5,247 nt of DNA, from positions 1-5,247 of the forward strand of contig JAGDMB010000226.1 in NCBI GenBank assembly GCA_017860375.1. Direction: 5' to 3'. The position numbers and the translations under genes were made by a program. This stretch comes from Bacteroidota bacterium (GTDB lineage Bacteria; Bacteroidota; Bacteroidia; Bacteroidales; UBA10428). Positions 1-5,247 of this stretch are shown here, piece by piece. The notes below the pieces were generated by a model. The model was not told the DNA's origin. It was given only the letters and a program-made list of their open reading frames with translations, and made no database searches. Every line of letters begins with the position of its first letter. Position 1 is the stretch's first letter.

Positions 1-261
1 ATGGACGGTCAGGGCAGGCTCGAAATCAGCATAAACCGCCAGCCCGGGAAATGCATTATTGTCATAACCGATAACGGGCCGGGTTTGAACGGCACCGGTA
101 AAATCCCTGTCGCCGGAACAGGCAAAGGACTGGAAATCGTGGATGAAATGATACAGCTCTATTACAGCCTGAAGAAAGTCAAGATCACATACGTGCTGGA
201 GGATGTCATGGAGAATGGGATATGTGCGGGGATGCGCGTTACGGTTGAGATAAACCTATAA
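1..261 (+). CDS. Sensor histidine kinase, C-terminal end (LytS-like HATPase domain), 5' truncated
   Basis: This is the C-terminal 86 codons of a two-component sensor kinase; the rest lies left of the window. The visible part is the second half of the ATP-binding (HATPase_c) domain. The G1 box is DNGPG at residues 24-28, and the G2 box is GTGKGL at about 39-44, followed by the helix EIVDEMIQLYY. The closing segment KITYVLEDV...GMRVTVEI forms the last beta strands and ends the protein directly, with no receiver or output domain after it. This arrangement, with 'GKGL' and a long strand pair after the helix, is typical of LytS/His_kinase-family kinases in Bacteroidetes, which usually signal to a LytTR response regulator. 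The ATG at position 1 is almost certainly an internal methionine, because the N box and the phosphoacceptor histidine must lie upstream. The stop is TAA at 259-261. The signal sensed cannot be inferred from this fragment. The following gene is convergent, so it is not co-transcribed with this one. Confidence 0.85.
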   Translation: MDGQGRLEISINRQPGKCIIVITDNGPGLNGTGKIPVAGTGKGLEIVDEMIQLYYSLKKVKITYVLEDVMENGICAGMRVTVEINL

Positions 262-285
262 ATTTCTGAAGTACGGAGTTACCGC

Positions 286-2097
286 TTACCGTTCCCCCTC
301 ATTCTTCTGCCGGTAAAATTCCTGCAGCACATAAAACGCTTTCTTTTTGGTGCCGTTCTCGCCGATCAGTCCCTTGCGGTTCCACCCGTCCTGGATACCC
401 CGGGGCGATCTGAAATCGCAAAGGATCCAGGGCGAAAGTCCCCTGAACTGCGGAATTTTCGATAACATGGCCAGGGTGCGCCGGTAAAGATCCTCCTGGT
501 ATTCTTCGGTCCACCGCGTCAGCGGATCGCCATGCAGGCCCTGCAGGGCATCGGCACCGAATTCGCTGATCATGACCGGCTTGTCGTAGGGTATGACCCA
601 GCTGATCCGATCGCAAAGGGGAGGCAATCCATCGTACCATCCCACGTACTGGTTGAAATTGATAATATCCACCATCGCGGCAAACGGATCTTCGACGATG
701 CGTTCATCGGGATTGCCGGGATTGCGATGGACCTCAAGGGCGGCGGATATCAGCCGGGTGTCGTCAAGGGAACGGGCATGAGAAGCAAGGTTCGTTAAAA
801 AAACGGTTCTCGCTTCGCTCACCGGGGTTTCGTTGGCCATCGACCAGATGATCACCGATGCGCGGTTCTTATCGCGGTTTATCAGCGCGGACAGCTGATC
901 CTCCGCATTTTTATAAGTTGAAGGGTTATCCCAGCGGATGGTCCAGTAAACCGGGATCTCTTCCCACACCAGGATCCCCATTTCATCGGCAATCCTTGCC
1001 ATGTTCTCGTTATGGGGATAATGGGCCAGACGCACGTAATTGCAGTTCAGCTCTTTGGCCCACCCCAGCAGGAGCCTTGCATCCTCAGCCGAATAGGCTC
1101 TCCCGCCGCGCATGGGATTTTCTTCATGGATACATATCCCCCTCAGAAATACCGGCTCGCCGTTCAGCAGGATATCCGTGCCCCGGGTTTCGATGGTGCG
1201 GAATCCGATCTTCTCATGGATCGTTTCACTGGCGGTTGAGATATTCACCCGGTATACCTTTGGATTGACGGGTGACCAGCAATCCAGTTTCTTAACCGGG
1301 ATCTCTATTTTTGCCAGGCCATCATTGTCTGTAATGACTTCAGTCAGGCTTTTTAATTCGGGAATTTCAATTTTCACCTTCTGGACCCGGGAGGGTCCGT
1401 TTACCCTGACATAGCCCGTAATGAGATCGTTCCTTCCTTTGGCCAGCTGTATGAAATAGTCGGCAATATAGGTTTCCGGTACTGCAACTACCATGACATC
1501 CCGCGTGATACCGCCATAATTCCACCAGTCGGTGTTCAATGTCGGCACCCCGTCGCGCTGACGCTTATTGTCGACTTTGACGACCACGGAATTTTTTCCC
1601 TCCCTGAGGACTTCCGTAATTTCAAACTGGAAGGGCGTGAAGCCACCTATATGTTTTCCCAGCTTTTTCCCGTTAAGGTAAACATCGGCTTCATAATTGA
1701 CTGCCCCGAAATAAATGAAAATACGGTCCGAAGGATTTTTCTTTGTGTATTCAAATAACCGGCGGTACCAGAGGGTACCCTCATAATACAGAAGTTTGCT
1801 GTCCTGTGAATTCCAGTCTTTCGGCACCGTCAACACCGGTGAATGCTCAAAATTGTATTCCAGCAGTTCCGACTTATCGGAAGGCTGTCGGTCGAGGAAG
1901 TACCCTCCGGTCGGATTTGGATTCCTGTCAAAGGGCTCATACCGGTAATCGTAATACCCGTTTTCATAGGGATCAATGATCGTGTTCCATTTCCCGTTAA
2001 GGGTCAGTACATCGCGGCCGGAAATATTGATCATGGCATCTTGTGAATACACACCAACAGAAAAGAGAAGAAAGGAGAAACCAATGAGCGCTTTCAT
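286..2097 (-). CDS. Secreted glycoside hydrolase family 2 enzyme, probable beta-glucuronidase
   Basis: A complete 603-residue GH2 protein, predicted to release terminal beta-D-glucuronic acid from glycans or conjugates in the periplasm or outside the cell. Residues 1-19 form a Sec signal peptide (hydrophobic LIGFSFLLFSVGV, likely cleavage at VYS-Q) with no lipobox cysteine. The order is a jelly-roll sugar-binding domain (about 25-205, with WYRR and ADVYLNGKKLG), an Ig-like domain (about 206-303) and a TIM barrel (about 304-598). The acid/base is E423 in WSMANE and the nucleophile is E512 in ISEFGAD. H359 (AHYPH) and Y484 (NQYVGWY) match substrate-pocket residues of E. coli GUS. N573 and K575 in GWNRKG match the N-x-K motif that binds the glucuronate carboxylate. 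The stretch after the nucleophile (GLHG...WTEEYQ) closely tracks E. coli UidA, which is also 603 residues. The loop between the barrel strand EEIPVYW and NAEDQL is short, so the enzyme lacks the long 'Loop 1' of E. coli GUS. The start gives an intact leader; no strong ribosome site is visible upstream. The main alternative is a GH2 beta-galactosidase or galacturonidase, but N-x-K argues for uronic acid. Confidence 0.9.
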   Translation of the reverse strand: MKALIGFSFLLFSVGVYSQDAMINISGRDVLTLNGKWNTIIDPYENGYYDYRYEPFDRNPNPTGGYFLDRQPSDKSELLEYNFEHSPVLTVPKDWNSQDSKLLYYEGTLWYRRLFEYTKKNPSDRIFIYFGAVNYEADVYLNGKKLGKHIGGFTPFQFEITEVLREGKNSVVVKVDNKRQRDGVPTLNTDWWNYGGITRDVMVVAVPETYIADYFIQLAKGRNDLITGYVRVNGPSRVQKVKIEIPELKSLTEVITDNDGLAKIEIPVKKLDCWSPVNPKVYRVNISTASETIHEKIGFRTIETRGTDILLNGEPVFLRGICIHEENPMRGGRAYSAEDARLLLGWAKELNCNYVRLAHYPHNENMARIADEMGILVWEEIPVYWTIRWDNPSTYKNAEDQLSALINRDKNRASVIIWSMANETPVSEARTVFLTNLASHARSLDDTRLISAALEVHRNPGNPDERIVEDPFAAMVDIINFNQYVGWYDGLPPLCDRISWVIPYDKPVMISEFGADALQGLHGDPLTRWTEEYQEDLYRRTLAMLSKIPQFRGLSPWILCDFRSPRGIQDGWNRKGLIGENGTKKKAFYVLQEFYRQKNEGER

Positions 2098-2154
2098 ACT
2101 ATGTTTTTGTGAAGACAGATCAGCAAAACCAGATTAAAGATAAGCGATAATGGC

Positions 2155-2187
2155 GAAAATCTTCCGCTTTTGATAAAAAAGCGAAAG
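2155..2187 (-). terminator. Probable intrinsic terminator of the cold-shock gene
   Basis: On the minus strand, about 28 nt after the cold-shock stop codon, there is a hairpin with an 11-bp stem. The arms are 2177-2187 (CTTTCGCTTTT read on the minus strand) and 2161-2171 (AAAAGCGGAAG), with a 5-nt loop. All pairs are canonical apart from one U-G wobble in the minus-strand RNA; on the plus strand the same position is a C-A mismatch, so the structure favours the minus orientation. It is followed by ATTTTC, a short T run. The stem is only moderately GC-rich. It suggests that the cold-shock gene and the downstream hydrolase are separate transcripts, or that readthrough is reduced. Confidence 0.5.
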
Positions 2188-2215
2188 GGTAAGGAAAGGT
2201 TTACAAAAAAAAGAT

Positions 2216-2674
2216 CTACGGTTTGTCGAGTTTTACACGGACGGCTTTGGGCCCTTTGTGCCCCATCTCGATTTCGAAAATAACTTTGCTGTTTTCAGAA
2301 ATGGGATCAATGATATCGTTGATATGTACGAAAACACTCTGCTGGTTTGCCAGATCACGGATAAAGCCAAACCCTTTGGATTCATTAAAAAAAGTAAGTA
2401 TCCCCTTTCGTATGAGGTCTTCCGGCTTTTCTGCAGCGCGTTTGGGAACGCTTATTTCAATGTCCTCGACCTTTACTTTTTGCCGGCTGCCCGGATCAGG
2501 GGGTGTTGATGATAACCGGCCGTTTTCATCCACATAGGCTATCATGTCATCAAAGCTCTTGCCCTCTTTGATGTTATCACGTCTTTCCAGTCTTTTCTTC
2601 TCCTTGTCTTTTCTTTTCTTCTCTTTTTTATTTCGGACTTCCTTTTTATTAAATGTTTCCTGTGATCTGGCCAT
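2216..2674 (-). CDS. Cold-shock domain protein with basic N-terminal extension
   Basis: A complete 152-residue protein, predicted to be a cytoplasmic single-stranded RNA/DNA-binding protein of the CspA family. The cold-shock domain occupies about residues 89-149 (IRKGILTFFNESKGFGFIRD...). It carries the RNP1 motif KGFGFI at 100-105 and the RNP2 motif VFVHI at 114-118, and ends in GPKAVRV. Classical CspA proteins are about 70 residues, so roughly 88 residues are extra. Residues 9-36 are very rich in Lys, Arg and Glu (KKEKKRKDKEKKRLERR), which suggests a charged, probably helical or disordered, nucleic-acid-contacting tail. Residues 40-62 contain a conserved-looking block, SFDDMIAYVDENGRLSSTPPDP. 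This extended architecture is common in Bacteroidetes and is probably not a fusion artefact. The start is ATG with a weak GGA about 12 nt upstream. The gene is preceded by a long AT-rich intergenic region, which may supply a leader as in other cold-shock genes. The exact role (cold adaptation or general RNA chaperone) cannot be determined from the sequence. Confidence 0.9.
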   Translation of the reverse strand: MARSQETFNKKEVRNKKEKKRKDKEKKRLERRDNIKEGKSFDDMIAYVDENGRLSSTPPDPGSRQKVKVEDIEISVPKRAAEKPEDLIRKGILTFFNESKGFGFIRDLANQQSVFVHINDIIDPISENSKVIFEIEMGHKGPKAVRVKLDKP

Positions 2675-3043
2675 AATTGTTTTCCGCTAATTTAAAGTAA
2701 GTGATTAAAACTGCCGGGTTGAATATTTTCGGTGAAGATACGATTATTCTTTTCAAAATGGGAATGTTTCTTTTACAGGGATTCAAAAAACAAGCATTTT
2801 CTTCGCTGTGAAATTTTGCTTTGATCCCATTCATTTCAACGATAACACCAAAGGAATTCCGGTTCCTTGTGGTACCGGATATCATCAAGTTATTACCGCA
2901 TAATTCATTGATATTCAGTATATAAATAACTGCATAACCATATAATAACCGGATCGGACCAAGGGCATTTAAAAAAATTTTTGTTATTTTATGCGTTGTT
3001 TTATGAGGAACCCTTTCCAGATCGTTATAATACTAATTTCTGT
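2675..3043. other. AT-rich divergent intergenic region
   Basis: 369 bp separate the start codons of the cold-shock gene (leftward) and the cation transporter (rightward), so promoters for both should lie here. The right half is strongly AT-rich and includes an A7T5 tract at 2971-2982, the sort of tract that bends DNA or forms an UP-like element. I looked for the Bacteroidetes promoter pattern (TTG about 20 bp before TAnnTTTG) on both strands and found no convincing full match. A TTGATA with 17 bp to TGCATA is present at about 2909-2937 on the plus strand, but the second box is poor. An imperfect inverted repeat at 2778-2828 is listed separately. A 79-codon minus-strand reading frame spans part of this region, but I do not support it as a gene. 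Confidence 0.6.
2778..2828 (-). repeat. Imperfect inverted repeat, possible leader hairpin of the cold-shock gene
   Basis: GGGAT at 2778-2782 pairs with ATCCC at 2824-2828. Inside it, CAAA pairs with TTTG after a one-base bulge, GCA with TGC after a bulge of about six bases, and TTTC (2798-2801) with GAAA (2810-2813), around the loop TTCGCTGT. That gives about 16 possible pairs with several bulges. It lies about 100-150 nt upstream of the cold-shock start, in the position of a 5' leader. In such AT-rich sequence an imperfect repeat of this kind may be chance, so any function is speculative. Confidence 0.25.
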
Positions 3044-3892
3044 ATGTCCGAAAAGGTAAAAACGGCCCGTCTGTCGATCATTTCCAACTGTTGTCTTATC
3101 GCCATGAAGGTGGTGGCCGGCCTGATAAGCGGTTCGGTGAGCATCCTTTCGGAGGCTATTCATTCGGGCATGGACCTGCTTGCGGCGGTCATCGCTTTTT
3201 TCTCGGTAAGGTTATCCGACACACCCCCTGATAAGGAACATCCTTACGGGCATGGCAAATACGAAAACGTCTCCGGGGTGATCGAGGCATTTCTTATTTT
3301 CATTGCGGCAGGATGGATTATTTATGAAGCGGTTTATAGGATTATTGCACCTTCCCCGGTAGAGAAGGTTGCAATTGGGGCAGCTGTGATGGCAGTTTCG
3401 GCTGTTGTAAATATTCTGGTATCACGAAAGCTATATAAGGTCGCCAAAAAGACCGATTCCATTGCCCTCGAAGCCGATGCCCTGCATTTGAAAACCGATG
3501 TGTACACTTCCCTGGGCGTTGCGGTCGGATTATTGCTGTTATGGATAACCGGCTGGCATCTGCTCGATCCCCTTGTTGCAATAGCTGTTGCCCTTCTCAT
3601 CCTCTGGGAGTCCTACAAGCTGATGAAAAATGCATTTTCTCCTCTTGTGGACACTTCACTTTCGGCGGAGGAAAATCAGATTATCAGGGAGGAGATCAGC
3701 CGGAGAGGATTTTCCTTTCACAAATTGCGCACACGTAAATCGGGTTCCTTTCGTTTTGCCGAGCTGCATCTTGAAATGCCCGAGAACATGGAGCTGAAAG
3801 ATGTTCACCGCATCTGTGACGAAATTGAAAATGCCATTGTGACCCGGATCCGCAACATCGATATCAGTATTCATGTGGAGCCGGTGGGGTAG
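3044..3892 (+). CDS. Cation diffusion facilitator family transporter (probable zinc efflux)
   Basis: A complete 282-residue inner-membrane CDF antiporter of the FieF/YiiP type, expected to export divalent metal (most likely Zn2+) in exchange for protons. There are six membrane segments at roughly 11-29, 33-56, 77-98, 108-127, 140-168 and 173-190, followed by a cytoplasmic domain at about 205-282. The transport site is H40-x3-D44 in segment 2 (EAIHSGMD) and H148-x3-D152 in segment 5 (ALHLKTD). The loop HPYGHGK (66-72) matches the conserved loop after segment 2. The C-terminal domain keeps likely metal ligands H226 (FHKLRTR), H242 (ELHLE), H255 (DVH) and H277 (SIHVEP). The start chosen is ATG at 3044, giving MSEKVKTARL directly before the first membrane helix, as is usual for the family. 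An in-frame TTG at 2981 would add 21 unrelated-looking residues and is less likely. No Shine-Dalgarno site is evident. The gene stands alone, with no metal regulator visible beside it. Confidence 0.92.
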   Translation: MSEKVKTARLSIISNCCLIAMKVVAGLISGSVSILSEAIHSGMDLLAAVIAFFSVRLSDTPPDKEHPYGHGKYENVSGVIEAFLIFIAAGWIIYEAVYRIIAPSPVEKVAIGAAVMAVSAVVNILVSRKLYKVAKKTDSIALEADALHLKTDVYTSLGVAVGLLLLWITGWHLLDPLVAIAVALLILWESYKLMKNAFSPLVDTSLSAEENQIIREEISRRGFSFHKLRTRKSGSFRFAELHLEMPENMELKDVHRICDEIENAIVTRIRNIDISIHVEPVG

Positions 3893-3942
3893 AGGGAATG
3901 AAAGAATTATAGATAATCCAAAAATACCATATACTCCTGATT

Positions 3943-3985
3943 CAATCGAAGCCCCCCCGCTTTCGGCGGGGGGGGCTTCGATTTG
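3943..3985. terminator. Strong bidirectional terminator hairpin between convergent genes
   Basis: A long GC-rich hairpin lies between the transporter stop (3892) and the peptidase stop (3987). The left arm is 3944-3960 (AATCGAAGC, then C-run, then GC) and the right arm 3966-3983 (GC, then G-run, then GCTTCGATT), around the loop TTTCG. The arms match perfectly except that the left has seven Cs and the right eight Gs, giving one bulged G. The stem is about 17 bp. Neither side is followed by a good T run (ATTTGATTATTT on plus, ATTGAATC on minus), so the call rests on stem strength and on its convergent placement. It begins only a few nucleotides after the peptidase stop codon. Confidence 0.75.
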
Positions 3986-3986
3986 A

Positions 3987-5247
3987 TTATTTCACCACAT
4001 TGCCATCCGCATCCACTTCGGTGATTTCATACCCCAGCTTGAGCAGATCAGGCAATATCTTTGCCTTGTCTCCCACGATAAACCAGTTAATTAAATCAGC
4101 TGTAACAACCTGTTTGCTAAGTTGTTGCAGTTCGTTCGTTGTCAGTTTCCTTACCCTGGCATCATATGTTTTAAAACAATCATCGGGCAGGTTGAATTTA
4201 ACCTGTTCCACCAGTGAACCGGATACAGACCTGTTGGTCTCCCATCTTCCGGGCAGCTGCAATATCATGTTCCGCTGAACCCGGTTGAATTCATCATCGG
4301 AAACCGGTTTGGTACTGACGATGGAAGAAAATTCTTTCTCAATTTCCTGAATGGATTCCATAGTCTTGTCCATCTGTACGGAAACATACGCGATGTAAGG
4401 TCTCTGTGCTTTTGCATCCAGCACAACGCTGCCGGCACCGTATGACCAGTGTTTGTTCTCCCTCAGGTTCATGTTCAGACGCGAAACGAAGTCTCCCCCA
4501 AGTATATTGTTTAATGCATCCAATGCAATCTGGGATACTTGTCCGTATGGTGCCGTGAGGTATCCTGCAAAGATTACCGACTGAGACGCTTCAGGCTTAT
4601 CAATCAGGTAAATCTTTTTGCCCGGACCATTTTTTACCTGGGGTACATCATTTTTGGGTACATCCCCTTTCTTCCACCCGGCAAACTTGTTTTCTATTTT
4701 GGCCGTCAGATCCGTCAGCTGGATATCCCCCACGATGATCAGCGTCGCATTGTTGGGTTTGATCCAGGTATCGTAGAACTTCTGCACATCTTCAGGCGTG
4801 ATAGACTGCACGGTGGCATCATATCCCGATCCGTAATAGGGATTGCTGTAAGGATGTCCCTCTCCATACAGCATTTTTGGAAATACCCGCAGCGCCATCC
4901 CAAATGGTTCAGATTTTTCCTGTTTTATATCGTCAAGGTGTTCTTTTTTTAACCTGTCGAATTCCTTTTGCGGAAATGACGGATTGAGCAGAATATCGGC
5001 ATACAGGTCGAGGGTGGGGTCGAGGGTCGGCACCAGGGTATTGAAATTCAGATACGAGGCATCAATATCCGAACCCGCATTCACAGAGGCCCCCAGCAAC
5101 TGCAACTTTTCGCTGATCTGAAGCGCATCCAGGGTGGTAGTACCTTCATCAAGCATATCCATGGCAAGGCTCGCCAATCCGGGTTTTGCCAGAGCATCGG
5201 TGGCAAAACCTGCATTAAAGACAAGGTTTCCTACAATGGTAGGCACG
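3987..5247 (-). CDS. M16 (insulinase/pitrilysin) family peptidase, C-terminal portion, 5' truncated
   Basis: The last 419-420 codons of an M16-family protein; the gene runs past the right edge, and the GTG at 5246 is an internal valine codon rather than a start. Two M16 subdomains are visible. The first (fragment residues about 1-190) has VFNAGFATD, GLASLAMDMLDEGT, the LGASVNAGSD strand, and PNNATLIIVGDI at its end. The second (about 200-400) has LDKPEASQSVI-like strands and LGGDFVSRLNMNLRENKHWSYG, where R262 and Y269 fit the R-x6-Y substrate-binding motif of C-terminal M16 domains. Where active M16 domains carry HxxEH, this half reads ASLAMD, with no histidines, so the visible pair should not bind catalytic zinc. 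In Bacteroidetes this pattern usually belongs to a protein of about 900-950 residues whose N-terminal pair holds the HxxEH site, and that would lie beyond the window. The likely role is a periplasmic or envelope zinc protease, but a non-catalytic partner subunit is also possible. The stop is TAA at 3987-3989. Confidence 0.88.
   Translation of the reverse strand, partial: VPTIVGNLVFNAGFATDALAKPGLASLAMDMLDEGTTTLDALQISEKLQLLGASVNAGSDIDASYLNFNTLVPTLDPTLDLYADILLNPSFPQKEFDRLKKEHLDDIKQEKSEPFGMALRVFPKMLYGEGHPYSNPYYGSGYDATVQSITPEDVQKFYDTWIKPNNATLIIVGDIQLTDLTAKIENKFAGWKKGDVPKNDVPQVKNGPGKKIYLIDKPEASQSVIFAGYLTAPYGQVSQIALDALNNILGGDFVSRLNMNLRENKHWSYGAGSVVLDAKAQRPYIAYVSVQMDKTMESIQEIEKEFSSIVSTKPVSDDEFNRVQRNMILQLPGRWETNRSVSGSLVEQVKFNLPDDCFKTYDARVRKLTTNELQQLSKQVVTADLINWFIVGDKAKILPDLLKLGYEITEVDADGNVVK

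Noticed and set aside
262..291. Terminator between the histidine kinase and the hydrolase
   Set aside because: Only a four-base ACGG/CCGT pairing and a short TTACCG tandem were found, with no T run. No hairpin can be supported in this 24-bp convergent gap.
858..1414. Several plus-strand reading frames of 60-140 codons antisense to the hydrolase
   Set aside because: They lie wholly inside the coding region of the GH2 gene, have low-complexity Pro/Ser/Arg-rich products with no family resemblance, and are best explained as antisense shadows.
2135..2142. TATCTTTA on the minus strand as a Bacteroidetes -7 element for the hydrolase
   Set aside because: It resembles TAnnTTTG but misses the final G, and no TTG lies about 20 bp upstream. 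This is too weak to list as a promoter.
2570..2650. Pyrimidine-rich tract on the plus strand as a triplex-forming or regulatory element
   Set aside because: It is fully explained by the Lys/Glu/Arg codons (AAA, AAG, GAA, AGA) of the cold-shock protein tail on the minus strand.
2858..2879. Inverted repeat TCCGGT...ACCGGA with a 10-nt spacer as an operator
   Set aside because: Only six base pairs per arm, with no regulator gene nearby and no second copy seen in the window.
2649..2888. A 79-codon minus-strand reading frame (MMISGTTRNRNSFG...) upstream of and overlapping the cold-shock gene
   Set aside because: It overlaps the start of a well-supported gene by 26 bp in another frame, has no recognisable family or ribosome site, and lies in AT-rich intergenic sequence where a leader or promoter is expected. 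It would become credible only if conserved as protein in relatives.

Overview
The window looks like an ordinary chromosomal segment of a Bacteroidetes bacterium, probably an environmental or gut-type Bacteroidales/Marinilabiliales-like lineage. The reasons are a cold-shock protein with the lysine-rich N-terminal extension common in that phylum, a LytS-type histidine kinase end with the GTGKGL form of the G2 box, a secreted GH2 enzyme whose leader ends in 'YSQ', and starts lacking good Shine-Dalgarno sequences. The phylum call is inferred from family resemblance; no rRNA or other marker is present.

Layout. Positions 1-261 (+) hold the last 86 codons of a sensor histidine kinase. Convergent to it after 24 bp is a complete secreted glycoside hydrolase family 2 enzyme (286-2097, -) with the full beta-glucuronidase active-site set. 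Upstream of it on the same strand is a cold-shock-domain protein with a basic tail (2216-2674, -), separated from the hydrolase by a probable terminator hairpin (about 2155-2187). A 369-bp AT-rich intergenic region (2675-3043) separates it from a divergent cation diffusion facilitator transporter (3044-3892, +). A very strong hairpin (3943-3985) lies between the end of that transporter and the convergent end of an M16 zinc-peptidase-family protein (3987-5247, -), which continues beyond the right edge.

The five genes do not form one obvious pathway. The histidine kinase, the transporter and the peptidase are each separated from their neighbours by opposite orientation or by a hairpin. The hydrolase and the cold-shock gene share a strand but probably not a transcript. 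No SusC/SusD pair, mobile element, CRISPR array, tRNA or rRNA was seen. I found no evidence for a novel multi-gene system. The points most worth a second look are the substrate-recognition features of the glucuronidase, the metal-binding residues of the transporter, the loss of zinc ligands in the visible M16 half, and a possible structured leader upstream of the cold-shock gene.
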